Part shown: positions 35,018 to 43,186 of the stretch, one piece after another
Layout of the letters: every line of letters starts with the position of its first letter
Numbering within the stretch: the first letter of the stretch is position 1
Assembly (NCBI GenBank): GCA_027450065.1
Contig: DAIDKK010000002.1
Location: forward strand, 17,053 to 81,052
Direction of reading: 5' to 3'
DNA: 64,000 bases
Origin: Candidatus Saccharimonadota bacterium
GTDB taxonomy: Bacteria > Patescibacteriota > Saccharimonadia > Saccharimonadales > UBA4665
Translations under genes and position numbers: made by a program
The notes under the pieces: model-generated
The model's database searches: none
The model's input: the letters and a program-made list of their open reading frames with translations, nothing else
What the model was told of the DNA's origin: nothing

Positions 35018-35573
35018 TCGGCACACGATGGTATACAATAATATGTATGCCAGACAGCCGCAAATACGCCGATCGCGCTGAATATCTCAAGAAAGCAGTT
35101 TCACTGCGCCGTAAAAAGATTCGACAAATGCTTGTTGAGTACAAAGGTGGCAAATGTGAATTATGCGGATACAACGAATGCATAGACGTGCTAGATCTAC
35201 ATCATAAAGATCCTAGTACAAAGGAATTCGGCATTTCCTCCAGTGGCCTTACGAGGTCCTGGGAGAAGAACAAGGTCGAAGCCGACAAATGTGTTCTATT
35301 ATGCGCAAACTGCCATAGAGAGATTCACGCAGGCTACAAGCAGCCTACTTGGGTAACCAAGTAGTGATAACAGGGTGAATTGCGGGAAGTCTAACCGTGA
35401 AAAGTAAGTTTTCACGCAAGATAATCCGCAGCCAAGCCAGATTTGGGTTAAGAGAATCTGGAAGGTTCAGAGACTAGAAGGTGAGCCTAACAATAATCCT
35501 TCATTAGCGCCCTGCATCCTTAAAAGTAAGGATGATGAGATAGTCCACGCACGATAAAAGTCGTGAATAAGTG
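35018..35573 (+). ncRNA. group I self-splicing intron in tRNA-Asn
   Basis: The catalytic core is visible in order. P element GAATTGCGGGAAGT lies at 35377-35390, Q element AATCCGCAGCCAAGCC follows near 35424, R element GTTCAGAGACTAGAAGG is at 35465-35481 and S element GATGAGATAGTCC at 35534-35546. P7 forms from GACTA (35472-35476) and TAGTC (35541-35545). The 5' exon end GGCTGT (35012-35017) pairs with internal guide GCAGCC (35340-35345), leaving the canonical U-G wobble at the 5' splice site. The intron ends in the expected terminal G at 35573. It carries an HNH endonuclease gene inside the P1 loop. Confidence 0.92.
35047..35364 (+). CDS. intron-encoded HNH homing endonuclease
   Basis: A 105-residue HNH nuclease. 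CELCGYNECIDVLDLHHKDP gives the first Cys pair and the catalytic His-His, and CVLLCANCHREIH the second Cys pair and final His. The N-terminus is basic (ADRAEYLKKAVSLRRKKIRQ) and likely binds DNA. It should cut intronless tRNA-Asn alleles to spread the intron. Its own TACAAT box (35034-35039) ends 7 nt before the ATG, giving expression independent of tRNA transcription. The 3' coding end overlaps the guide sequence and the P2 hairpin (CTACTTGG/CCAAGTAG), so those codons serve as ribozyme parts too. Confidence 0.92.
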   Translation: MPDSRKYADRAEYLKKAVSLRRKKIRQMLVEYKGGKCELCGYNECIDVLDLHHKDPSTKEFGISSSGLTRSWEKNKVEADKCVLLCANCHREIHAGYKQPTWVTK

Positions 35574-35614
35574 TAACCACTAGGTCGCTGGTTCGAATCC
35601 AGTCCCCGGAGCCA

Positions 35615-35655
35615 TACAAAATGAGTCAGGCTGCAAGTCTGGCTCTTTTTGTATT
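35615..35655 (+). terminator. hairpin terminator after tRNA-Asn
   Basis: TACAAAatGAG-CAG pairs with CTG-CTCtTTTTGTA directly after the CCA end, with a T-rich right arm. The same tRNA-end-plus-hairpin arrangement recurs behind each tRNA remnant. Confidence 0.75.
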
Positions 35656-35761
35656 GACCCGCAGAATGCGGGTTGAAGCAGCGAAGCTGGTGCGATAACA
35701 AGGAGCACGCGCAGATGCTCGCATCGAGCATGCGACGCAGATATATGCGCGGAGGCGCTAT

Positions 35762-35815
35762 AATCCAGTCCCCGGAGCTATAAGCATTTGACCCTGTTAA
35801 TTCGGGGGTCTTTTA
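35762..35815 (+). repeat. tRNA-Asn 3'-end remnant a with terminator-like hairpin
   Basis: AATCCAGTCCCCGGAGC repeats the tRNA-Asn 3' end from the T-loop onward; the CCA is degraded to CTA. It continues as TAAGCATTTGACCC-TGTTAATTC-GGGGGTC-TTTT, a hairpin with T-run. The post-tRNA part recurs at 40434-40476 in direct orientation. Just upstream (35706-35728) lies a GC-rich stretch shared with the remnant at 43.9 kb. Confidence 0.8.
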
Positions 35816-35844
35816 GACAAAAAACAATGCTAGGAGCGCAATAA

Positions 35845-36372
35845 TTAGGCAAATAGGGGTGACGTAAAAACAAACGCCACCAGAGCAACAAGAGCATACG
35901 GTACAACTACAGCGTCGCTACGAGAGTCTATGACTTTAACGTCTAGGAAGTTCCTGACTTGCACGTACTCGACTATCCTGGCAATCGACAATAATCCCAG
36001 CATAGCAATCAACGCAGGTAAGATACTATTAGGCAATAGCTTCATGGCTATGGTTATGCTTCCCTGGGGCACGAAGAAAAATATCAATATAGCTGCCAGT
36101 ATCCAGGTCCATTTATCTGCAGATCTACGAGCCGCAAGGCATGCTAGGACAATCAGCCCCCAGTAAAGCGGCATAGTGTTGGCGTATAACATTGCACTTG
36201 CATTCAAGAAGTTATTGTCTTTACCTCCGGTTGCATTAATCAAGGAAATAACGCCAACAAATATCAAAAGAATGAAGGCGGCGCTAAGCAGCCAGGGTAT
36301 GATGTCTTTCTTTGTTACAGTCCATAGCGTAATATAGGGTTTGTTTTCTGGTTTCATATCTAACAAATCCAT
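35845..36372 (-). CDS. multi-pass membrane protein, unknown
   Basis: About 175 residues from an ATG at 36372; an upstream ATG at 36429 would overlap the permease gene and is less likely. Five hydrophobic segments are visible (for example IPWLLSAAFILLIFVGVISL and YALVALVAFVFTSPLFA). I do not recognise the family. It lies 16 bp downstream of the FtsX-like permease and is probably an accessory or immunity component of that exporter. Confidence 0.62.
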   Translation of the reverse strand: MDLLDMKPENKPYITLWTVTKKDIIPWLLSAAFILLIFVGVISLINATGGKDNNFLNASAMLYANTMPLYWGLIVLACLAARRSADKWTWILAAILIFFFVPQGSITIAMKLLPNSILPALIAMLGLLSIARIVEYVQVRNFLDVKVIDSRSDAVVVPYALVALVAFVFTSPLFA

Positions 36373-36388
36373 ATTAGTTACTGCCCAA

Positions 36389-38317
36389 TCATCCTTCGCG
36401 CATATCGCGTATGGGATTACGACGAACATTCCGAAACAGCGGAGGAAGCATGCTCAAGAAACCGGCCGTCACGCAAACAAACAGTACCATACCGATTTGC
36501 CAACTATTCATACCAATCAAAGTAATCTGTTTTGCTGTACCTAGGCCACCAAATCCATATCGTGCCTGAGTCGTTAGTTCGTGTGCATAAATGTGGTTTA
36601 CGATGACCGACCCAACAGAGCCAAGCAACAGCGCTACTGCTGCTATCAGGAGCGATAAGCTAATCGTATATAGGACATATACCAATGCAACGTCGCCCCG
36701 TTTAAAACCGATTGCCCTGAACACTGCGGTCTCACGACGACCGTCGACTATGGTTCGCCCGATAGTGATCCACATTATGATAACTGCCAGTACCACGGCG
36801 CCCACAACTGAATACTGGAATATACTCGTGGCCTTCGAGCGAATATCGTCGAGTGCAACGCTATTACTGAATGCAAGAGAGGCTTGATAAAGCCGTCCGG
36901 TAGGCTTACAAGAATTATCATATTGCGTAACGCAGCTTTGCTGATCAATGAAGCGAGAGGCATCCGAAGCGGTCGCGAATTCAACATAACGCTGTTTGTT
37001 GTCTTCACTGCCGAACAGGTAGAGCGGGGTATACGTGAGTATGTCATTGTACCGTGACTTATCCGGTATTTGATCATAGAGATTTTTTGGGATAGCTTGC
37101 TCTATACCCGTTGTCGCGAGCAAGTTGTCTATGACGTCATTAAGGCTTCGGCTTTGCTTAACTTCCTGGGTTGATGGCGACAACCCCACAACCTTAAATT
37201 TAACAAAGTAGCTAATCGGTGTGGTGTTTTTGCCAAATTCCTGATCAAATTGTTTTTGATTCTCGTCCGCTTGCTTTTCGGTGATAGTGCGTGTGTCAGT
37301 TTTAATAAAAGGGCTCTGGCAAGCGAATGGATCTGGCAGCCCATAAATAACAGGAGGTTTCTTATAGGTGGCATCATTTGCATGTGCAGCGATTTCTTTT
37401 TGTTGCTGCAAAGTTTGTTGGATACTATTAAGCGAAGCGCTATTTCTATAACAAGCGCTAAACGTAAGTGTTTCTGCCTTATCACGTAACACATTCAGGT
37501 AGTTTAGCTTTTCTGTAGTAGTTGCCATATCAGCTAACTGTGGTAAGCCGAGCAACTGCTCAACCGTATCTTTCGGAAGAATGATTGGCAATGCACCACT
37601 TGACGGTTGCCAGCCAGCATCATTTGGCAACATGAAATAGTCTGTGATGTTTGATGGTGAAATAGTGAATTGGCTTTTTATGATTGAGTCTTGCGAACTA
37701 ATGTTCGACATACTGTCGGTTTGATTATAGAATTTCTCCCCATCCTTTGGCAGCACGGCCAAAGATGAACCCTGTTTCACGGAATAGCTTTGTGAATAAA
37801 AAAATGCTGTTGCGTGATAACGGTCTGCTATTGAATGCAGCTGAGCGTCATTAAATGCTGGCTGGCCACCATATTTTTGAGCTAACAGATTATAAACGAT
37901 ACCATTCGGGTCATTTATGTTTAAGCGAATGGTCGATGCGTCGTCGCTAGTCTGCATATAAGGAGGCAGGTCACTAGCTTGAGTATATGATATTCCAAGT
38001 CGCTCTGCCTCTGAGGTTTTTTTCTTTACGAGTGCAGTATATCGCTGCTTTGCCTCGTCCACCAATACTGGATCACGAAGTAGCTTCTGAACCGCTAAGG
38101 GGTCATTTCTTGCCTTTGAAACAGTGACTATGTATTGACTGGTAAGGCCATCCTTGCGAATGTTATCTATGCTGTCAAAAACACCAGTCGTAACCATAGA
38201 TGCCGTTATAAGGAGCCCGAATAGCATACTTGCCAATAGAATAGTGATAATAGTTCGCACTTTACGGGTACGAAGCTTTGTCACGGCTAACACCATTGAA
38301 TCTCGCAAGGTAATCAT
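36389..38317 (-). CDS. FtsX/MacB-type ABC transporter permease
   Basis: A 642-residue permease. One N-terminal membrane helix (IITILLASMLFGLLITASMV) is followed by a large external domain of about 440 residues and three C-terminal helices with ETAVFRAIGFKRGDVALVYVLYTI, the FtsX domain signature. It ends MLPPLFRNVRRNPIRDMREG. MacB/FtsX-type systems are mechanotransmitters or exporters of lipoproteins and peptides rather than classic importers. The ATPase gene overlaps it by 4 bp (ATGA). The substrate is unknown; the secreted protein encoded upstream is a candidate. Confidence 0.88.
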   Translation of the reverse strand: MITLRDSMVLAVTKLRTRKVRTIITILLASMLFGLLITASMVTTGVFDSIDNIRKDGLTSQYIVTVSKARNDPLAVQKLLRDPVLVDEAKQRYTALVKKKTSEAERLGISYTQASDLPPYMQTSDDASTIRLNINDPNGIVYNLLAQKYGGQPAFNDAQLHSIADRYHATAFFYSQSYSVKQGSSLAVLPKDGEKFYNQTDSMSNISSQDSIIKSQFTISPSNITDYFMLPNDAGWQPSSGALPIILPKDTVEQLLGLPQLADMATTTEKLNYLNVLRDKAETLTFSACYRNSASLNSIQQTLQQQKEIAAHANDATYKKPPVIYGLPDPFACQSPFIKTDTRTITEKQADENQKQFDQEFGKNTTPISYFVKFKVVGLSPSTQEVKQSRSLNDVIDNLLATTGIEQAIPKNLYDQIPDKSRYNDILTYTPLYLFGSEDNKQRYVEFATASDASRFIDQQSCVTQYDNSCKPTGRLYQASLAFSNSVALDDIRSKATSIFQYSVVGAVVLAVIIMWITIGRTIVDGRRETAVFRAIGFKRGDVALVYVLYTISLSLLIAAVALLLGSVGSVIVNHIYAHELTTQARYGFGGLGTAKQITLIGMNSWQIGMVLFVCVTAGFLSMLPPLFRNVRRNPIRDMREG

Positions 38318-39042
38318 GCCAGTGCTCCGTCTTTCAAAATTACTGTACGATCTGCTTTTGATGCCACCATTGGGTCGTGCGTTGCTATTACGACCGTAGT
38401 ATTAAGTTCACGACAAGCCTGTCTAAAAAGATCGACAACTTCCTGGGTATTCTGTGAGTCAAGGTTCCCCGTTGGTTCATCAGCGATGATGATATGTGGA
38501 TTATTAATTAGTGCCCTCGCAATTGCTGCACGTTGTAGCTGCCCACCAGAAAGCTCTCGCGGATAATGCGTTAGACGATCGGCCAATCCAACCCTTTGTG
38601 CAAGCTGAGCGATTCGTTTTTTTCGTTCTCCCTTTTTCATGCGACTAGGCATTGCTGCAACTTCGATATTACGCGAGAGGTTAAGGAAGGGCTGTAAATA
38701 AAAAAACTGAAAAACAAAGCCTACGGTCTGATTTCTGAATCGAGATAGCCGACGATCACTGAGTGACTCAAGACGAGTCCCGTCGACTACGATTGTGCCA
38801 GACGTTGGTTTATCCAGGCCACCCATTAACTGGAGTAAAGTGCTTTTACCACTACCACTTGGTCCAATGATAGCAACAAATTCCCCACGCTTTATCTGAA
38901 GTGAAACACCATTCAGGGCCGTCACCTTATTACCTGAGAGCTTGTAGGTTTTTGAGATGTTTTGAACAGACAGTATATCCTCGCCTTCGATCGAAGAGGC
39001 TTCTTGTGTCCTAATCGGCTTCGTATTCCTTGACCTGTCCAT
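38314..39042 (-). CDS. ABC transporter ATP-binding protein, LolD/MacB type
   Basis: A 242-residue ATPase. Walker A is IIGPSGSGKSTLLQLMGG, signature ELSGGQLQRAAIARAL, Walker B IIIADEPTGNLD, and the His switch VVIATHDP. The Q-loop FVFQFFYLQPFLN is characteristic of the MacB/LolD branch. About 20 extra N-terminal residues precede the domain. It is coupled by ATGA to the permease downstream. Together with the two membrane proteins it forms one exporter operon within the tRNA-Asn island. Confidence 0.92.
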   Translation of the reverse strand: MDRSRNTKPIRTQEASSIEGEDILSVQNISKTYKLSGNKVTALNGVSLQIKRGEFVAIIGPSGSGKSTLLQLMGGLDKPTSGTIVVDGTRLESLSDRRLSRFRNQTVGFVFQFFYLQPFLNLSRNIEVAAMPSRMKKGERKKRIAQLAQRVGLADRLTHYPRELSGGQLQRAAIARALINNPHIIIADEPTGNLDSQNTQEVVDLFRQACRELNTTVVIATHDPMVASKADRTVILKDGALA

Positions 39043-39188
39043 TGTTTACGTTTGTGTTTTCTATTAACTTTCACTAAAAGTATACCGCGATTGGTCCTAG
39101 TGGGCAAAACGTATATATAGTTTGAGTGAGCAGTTTTTTGTGACCGAAGTCGCAAGACATGCTCAGGTCTTGGGTGAGTCGATCGACG

Positions 39189-39557
39189 TCAGCTCTTGTA
39201 ACAGCCGGGTCCAGTGGTACAGATCCAGTCGTAATAGCCGGCTACCCAGGGCGAGTAGTACGTGATGCCCCAGCTCTGCGAGTTGCCACTACAGCCCACG
39301 TGAAGGCGATAGCCCAGACCATTGTCGATCTCGTAGTAGCTGTAGTAGTTGCCTCCGTAGCCATCCGACCACCGGGTCGCCCAGCCGGACGTTCCGTTCG
39401 GAACCTCCACCCAGATACCAACGACCTGGTTGGTCCCGTAGACACACTGGACGTCCCCGGAGCCGGTGGCGTACGCAGGTGACAACCCAGACGCTCCGAC
39501 CATCGTTCCGATGACCAGAGCGAGCGCCCCCAACAAGGAGGCCAGTCTGCGTTTCAT
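39189..39557 (-). CDS. small secreted protein of actinobacterial character
   Basis: About 122 residues from an ATG at 39557 with SD GAAGGG. A classical signal peptide (RLASLLGALALVIGTMVGAS, cleavage near AYAT) precedes about 90 residues rich in Gly, Tyr, Trp and Ser with four Cys (VQCVYG, HVGCSG, WICTTG, GCYKS). The gene is visibly GC-richer than its AT-rich flanks and favours G/C third bases. Signal peptide and composition resemble exported proteins of Actinobacteria, the usual hosts of epibiotic Saccharibacteria. I do not recognise the mature domain. It lies upstream of, and on the same strand as, the exporter operon. Confidence 0.75.
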   Translation of the reverse strand: MKRRLASLLGALALVIGTMVGASGLSPAYATGSGDVQCVYGTNQVVGIWVEVPNGTSGWATRWSDGYGGNYYSYYEIDNGLGYRLHVGCSGNSQSWGITYYSPWVAGYYDWICTTGPGCYKS

Positions 39558-39777
39558 CGCAAAACCCTTCTGCTGGCGATATGTCGATCGGCTGATCAAC
39601 ACATTAAAAATGATAGCACACATACCTACTCAGTAAAATTCTGCCCTACATTTCAGTGAGTTGAATCAGTTGGGTTTGCCGATAATAAGTCTGTGATATT
39701 CTGTATTCTATATTTATCGTAGTCTAAACTAGCCGTTCGCAACTCGTCTGCCACTGCAAGCCAAGCCAGAAAAGATA

Positions 39778-39811
39778 AAGTCAGAACTGTGAAAATGGTT
39801 CTGACTTTTTG
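39778..39811. terminator. intrinsic terminator-like hairpin
   Basis: AAAGTCAGAAC pairs with GTTCTGACTTT around loop TGTGAAAATG and is followed by a T-run. It lies between the secreted-protein gene and the 2H phosphoesterase gene and insulates the latter from upstream transcription. Confidence 0.75.
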
Positions 39812-39859
39812 TATACCCAGAGTGGAATTGAAACTAAACTTTTTTGTTATGATTAGTCC

Positions 39860-40348
39860 ATGAGCTACTCGCAAAAGTATACAATCGTACAATTTCTTGA
39901 ACCGATTCAGCCACGACAAACATTTTCGATGGAAGAGTGGCCGCTTCACATTACTTTGGCAGATGTATTTGCAATTAATCTCGATGAGTCATTGATTAAA
40001 GCGCTGGCCGCTTACTTGAGTTCAAAAGAGTGCATTTCCACTGAATCAATGGAGGAAGCCCAACTTGGCGACCACAATAACCCAACTATAGTTACGCTAA
40101 TAAAAAACAATTCTAAACTGCAGTCCTTACATGATGAACTTATTAATTTTCTACAAGCCTATGGTGCTGTTTTTAATTCACCTCAATTTACGCATGGGGG
40201 ATTTTTGCCGCACGCTACTCGCCAGAATCATGCTCACTTGGAAACAGGAAAAAAGATAAATATCAGCGAGTTAACATTGGTTGACATGTTCGTCGATAAT
40301 AACTGGAAGCAACGTAAAGTGCTCGAAAGCTTTAATTTGAAGTCTTAA
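39860..40348 (+). CDS. 2H phosphoesterase (2'-5' RNA ligase-like)
   Basis: A 162-residue protein with the two His-x-Thr motifs that define the 2H superfamily: EEWPLHITLADVF and GGFLPHATRQNHA. Such enzymes act on 2'-5' bonds or cyclic phosphates in RNA and nucleotides (LigT, CPDase, viral 2'-5' oligoadenylate-degrading enzymes). TATGAT (39848-39853) ends 6 nt before the ATG, so it is probably leaderless. It lies within the tRNA-Asn island, close to a nucleotidyltransferase fusion and a Nudix hydrolase, which hints at nucleotide or RNA-end chemistry, though the link is inference. Confidence 0.85.
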   Translation: MSYSQKYTIVQFLEPIQPRQTFSMEEWPLHITLADVFAINLDESLIKALAAYLSSKECISTESMEEAQLGDHNNPTIVTLIKNNSKLQSLHDELINFLQAYGAVFNSPQFTHGGFLPHATRQNHAHLETGKKINISELTLVDMFVDNNWKQRKVLESFNLKS

Positions 40349-40433
40349 TCCATCTCAAATTTGCGATGTACGCTCACCAGTGACTAGCCTTAAGTCTTGT
40401 TTAATTAAAGCTATAACTTCCTCTATCGTTATG

Positions 40434-40476
40434 AGCCATAAGCATTTTGACCTCTGTTAATTCAGGAGTATTTTTT
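40434..40476 (+). repeat. tRNA-Asn tail repeat b (direct repeat of 35774-35815)
   Basis: GAGCCATAAGCATTTTGACC then CTGTTAATTC and a T-run match the sequence behind remnant a with a few changes. The tRNA part is reduced to its last bases. With remnant a it brackets the exporter/2H phosphoesterase segment as direct repeats about 4.6 kb apart. Confidence 0.75.
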
Positions 40477-40504
40477 GTACTCTTACACTCGATACTAATT
40501 TTAG

Positions 40505-41713
40505 TTATTGTGGCGGGACAATATATATCGGCGTTTGAGGTTTAGTCCGTACATTACCTTTGCCATCAAAAATCACAGCCATTACATTCGTAGGCAATAA
40601 AGGCATATTACTCTCAGAGTAACGATCACTAAGATTAAGGCTCTCCTCTGGAATACCTAACGACGCAGAGATGTCACGCCTCAACATATACTGCGGCCTA
40701 CCATGCTCGTCGATAAGAAATTTATGATTCGTTGGCTTCAATCCTGTTACCGCAAAATCAACTCCGCTAAAAGCCATCCCCGAAAATCCCATATTTGGAT
40801 TTATTGCGGTAACGACACCGCTTACCTTAACTTGTTCTAAGCCTACTTTATTTTGCTGTAGCATCCGGTGTGCATATGAGAAGAGTAAGCTCATAGTATT
40901 TTTAGGAGACCAGCTCGTATTCCATGCACGCGTCATCTCAAAAGCCGTTTCCGGATTAACACCACTTAAGCTTGCGATATCCCTCTCTGAACTCGACCCA
41001 ATTGGCGAGTACGAAACCCACGCAAATGGGTATGGCGAATCATCCGCATATGCCCCGAAGGCGACCGCCTCATCCTCGCGAGCCTTATGCAAATAGTGGA
41101 AATTCTCAGCATAGAATCTACTGGTTTCAAGATCTACTGTCTTCATTACTACTGGAGTTGCGCTATGCTTCTCGCGAACAAACATTACTCTACCGCGCTC
41201 ACCGCTCATAAACTCCCTGTTTTTGCGTGTCAGAGCTGCATCCGAGCTAAACAGTCGCTTATCGAGACTAAGAGCACCGATAATGTCCGCACTCTCGGAT
41301 GCTTCAATGGTTGATTGCCTCTTAATTGCTCTGGCATAATTCATATCTGCAACCGATTTGATTAAATCCTGATTCAGAATAATATCTTCACTTTGGATTG
41401 AAACCGTAAGCCCGGAAATCAACTCATGCGAACCATCGGCATAAGGAGCCTTCAAGGCATGGGCATAATCTTGCTGATGCCCAAGATTAGCCCAGACATC
41501 TATAGGTTTGTAGTAAGCAAGTGATAGCATCGACTGCAAGACCACATCCAGCTCATTAAACATGCCCGTCTCTTTATTGGAGTCGTGCACACACGAGGCA
41601 ATTGCATCTCTGGCCATAAAAATCAGAGGGTTTTTTTCCCACACAAAACCACTTCTATCTAGTTGAAGATATTCACGGGTATTATATTCTATATGCTGCA
41701 CTGTTTCGTCCAT
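40505..41713 (-). CDS. GNAT/Mom-like domain protein, unknown
   Basis: About 402 residues. The ATG at 41713 follows a TATAAT box by 10 nt. The N-terminal 190 residues match nothing I know. The middle and end look like a GNAT-type fold: FHYLHKAREDEAVAFGAYAD, then SWSPKNTMSLLFSYAHRML, GVVTAINPNMGFSGMAFSGV and HKFLIDEHGRPQYMLRR. The order of a landing strip, a P-K-N-T box and an A-x-P-x-x-G-x-x-G loop is like phage Mu Mom and related acyltransferase-fold proteins. Function is unproven. It is divergent from the nucleotidyltransferase-NDK gene, with 61 bp between the starts. Confidence 0.55.
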   Translation of the reverse strand: MDETVQHIEYNTREYLQLDRSGFVWEKNPLIFMARDAIASCVHDSNKETGMFNELDVVLQSMLSLAYYKPIDVWANLGHQQDYAHALKAPYADGSHELISGLTVSIQSEDIILNQDLIKSVADMNYARAIKRQSTIEASESADIIGALSLDKRLFSSDAALTRKNREFMSGERGRVMFVREKHSATPVVMKTVDLETSRFYAENFHYLHKAREDEAVAFGAYADDSPYPFAWVSYSPIGSSSERDIASLSGVNPETAFEMTRAWNTSWSPKNTMSLLFSYAHRMLQQNKVGLEQVKVSGVVTAINPNMGFSGMAFSGVDFAVTGLKPTNHKFLIDEHGRPQYMLRRDISASLGIPEESLNLSDRYSESNMPLLPTNVMAVIFDGKGNVRTKPQTPIYIVPPQ

Positions 41714-41774
41714 CGAGACCAATATTATAGCATAATGGTTGACTTTTTATATTGTATGTATTTTAGTTATTCGC

Positions 41775-43169
41775 ATGAATACTACGCGCTCACTGGAAAG
41801 CATGGCATTACAGGCATTTATGGATCCATCAGAGTGGTATATTTTTAACGAGCAAGTTCAGGAAGCGGCAAGTAATTTCCCCGACATAACTGGAGTACTT
41901 GCTATCGGTTCTTTGGTGCAGTCCTTTCGACCACCCGCATACTTTTCGGAGCCAAGAAGAACAGGATCGCTTGGCATGGCCTACGAAGCGATTCGACAGC
42001 CAGAGCGGCGAAAGATCTTCCCGAACGGCAACAGCGACTTAGATATTTGGATCGCAGTAAGAGATACCGCTGATTCGTTCAAGGCTGAAAAGCCATTAAA
42101 TCTTGGTGCCGTGGCCCTTCTAGAAGAATTATCGGCAGGCGAAGTCCAAAGAGGGACACGTCAATGGCACAACAAAAAATGGTCAGCCTTTGGCGGCTAT
42201 TACAAGCAGCCGAATTTTTACCCCAAGAGCTTCACTGTAGCGAATGATGAGGATGAACCCTGGATGGCAAGTAGATTTACGAGCATACTAGAGCAGTCAC
42301 TAGTCAAAAAAATTCCAGATTTCGTAGAAAGAGTCGGTAGGTTTACCGATAAAAAAATTCCAGGCGGTTTTCTAGAAGTCAGAGCCTTCCCTGAGTCTAC
42401 CTATAACCTACGACCTGATGATGTAATGATGGAAGAAGGCATTAAAGACCGGCAGCCCTTTCCTCGCATAGCAGACGAACAATGGATAGGCCCTGACCAC
42501 GCATCATACATACTTTACAACTCAGATCGATCAACCATATACCCTTATGTACTGGACGGGAGGATTCTAGGTGAAAGGATTGCATCATACATGGAGAGTA
42601 GAGGGGATGGGGCAAGTGAGAAGTCTTATGGGGCATTGCTCATAAAGCCAGATGCAATACAAAGGAATCAAGTATCCATTATTCGCGAAAAAATTAATGT
42701 CGGTATTGCATCATTCGCTGGAAAGATTGTGGTCGAAAGATTGCTACACCTCTCCCCCGCAGATATACGCGAAATATACCCATCACTATCAGGCCAAGAT
42801 CTTCATGATGCCACCGAGTACCTCACGGAAGGGCAGAACTTAGGGATTGTAGTCGAGGGGCATATACCCGAAGAAGGAATGATTCATGAGTTATCGCAAA
42901 TCAAAGGGGTTAGAGTTGGAGACAGAAGCGAAGAAAGGCTCATAGAAGGACGAATACTTGACGGGGCGATTAGAGACCTCTTGCCGCTGCCCGGTGACGA
43001 GGCTCGCTATGCGCGGATCCTACCAACCCTCTTCAAAAGAAAGGTAGACCCTCAACACAGATTTAATGCAGAGGAATACTCATATTATTCTCGGAACTTG
43101 GCACATTCACCAGATAACATAGTTGAACTTAAAGGGCTTCTGCGAGTCATAGCCCCTGAACTTCACTGA
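41775..43169 (+). CDS. nucleotidyltransferase-NDP kinase fusion
   Basis: About 464 residues. The N-terminal half has LAIGSLVQSF and NGNSDLDIWIAV, the Gly-Ser and Asp-x-Asp pattern of Pol-beta-type nucleotidyltransferases, with a possible third acidic strand at GGFLEVRAFPE. The C-terminal 165 residues align with nucleoside diphosphate kinase: YGALLIKPDAIQRNQVSII, VVERLLHLSPADI, ILDGAIRDLLPLPGDE and NLAHSPDN, where the His matches the phospho-acceptor. I know of no named family with this fusion. It could charge and transfer a nucleotide to a protein, RNA or small molecule. A Nudix gene follows after 17 bp. Confidence 0.68.
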   Translation: MNTTRSLESMALQAFMDPSEWYIFNEQVQEAASNFPDITGVLAIGSLVQSFRPPAYFSEPRRTGSLGMAYEAIRQPERRKIFPNGNSDLDIWIAVRDTADSFKAEKPLNLGAVALLEELSAGEVQRGTRQWHNKKWSAFGGYYKQPNFYPKSFTVANDEDEPWMASRFTSILEQSLVKKIPDFVERVGRFTDKKIPGGFLEVRAFPESTYNLRPDDVMMEEGIKDRQPFPRIADEQWIGPDHASYILYNSDRSTIYPYVLDGRILGERIASYMESRGDGASEKSYGALLIKPDAIQRNQVSIIREKINVGIASFAGKIVVERLLHLSPADIREIYPSLSGQDLHDATEYLTEGQNLGIVVEGHIPEEGMIHELSQIKGVRVGDRSEERLIEGRILDGAIRDLLPLPGDEARYARILPTLFKRKVDPQHRFNAEEYSYYSRNLAHSPDNIVELKGLLRVIAPELH

Positions 43170-43186
43170 TAGTTTATACTTCTATT

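Larger units (their letters stand above)
34984..35614 (+). tRNA. tRNA-Asn (GTT), interrupted by a group I intron
   Basis: The exons are 34984-35017 and 35574-35614. Joined, they give a full cloverleaf: acceptor TCCGGGG/CCCCGGA, D-arm GCTC/GAGC, anticodon stem GGTGG/CCACT, loop CTGTTAA with anticodon GTT, T-loop TTCGAAT, discriminator G and encoded CCA. The intron splits the anticodon between its second and third base. No other tRNA-Asn is in the window, so the cell may depend on splicing for Asn decoding. Confidence 0.93.

Noticed and set aside
35504..35731. Minus-strand ORF with the string GLDSNQRPSG
   Set aside because: This is antisense to the tRNA-Asn 3' exon and intron core, a known false-gene signature.
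39653..39949. 98-residue minus-strand ORF before the 2H phosphoesterase
   Set aside because: It crosses a terminator hairpin and overlaps the start and promoter of a well-supported gene.
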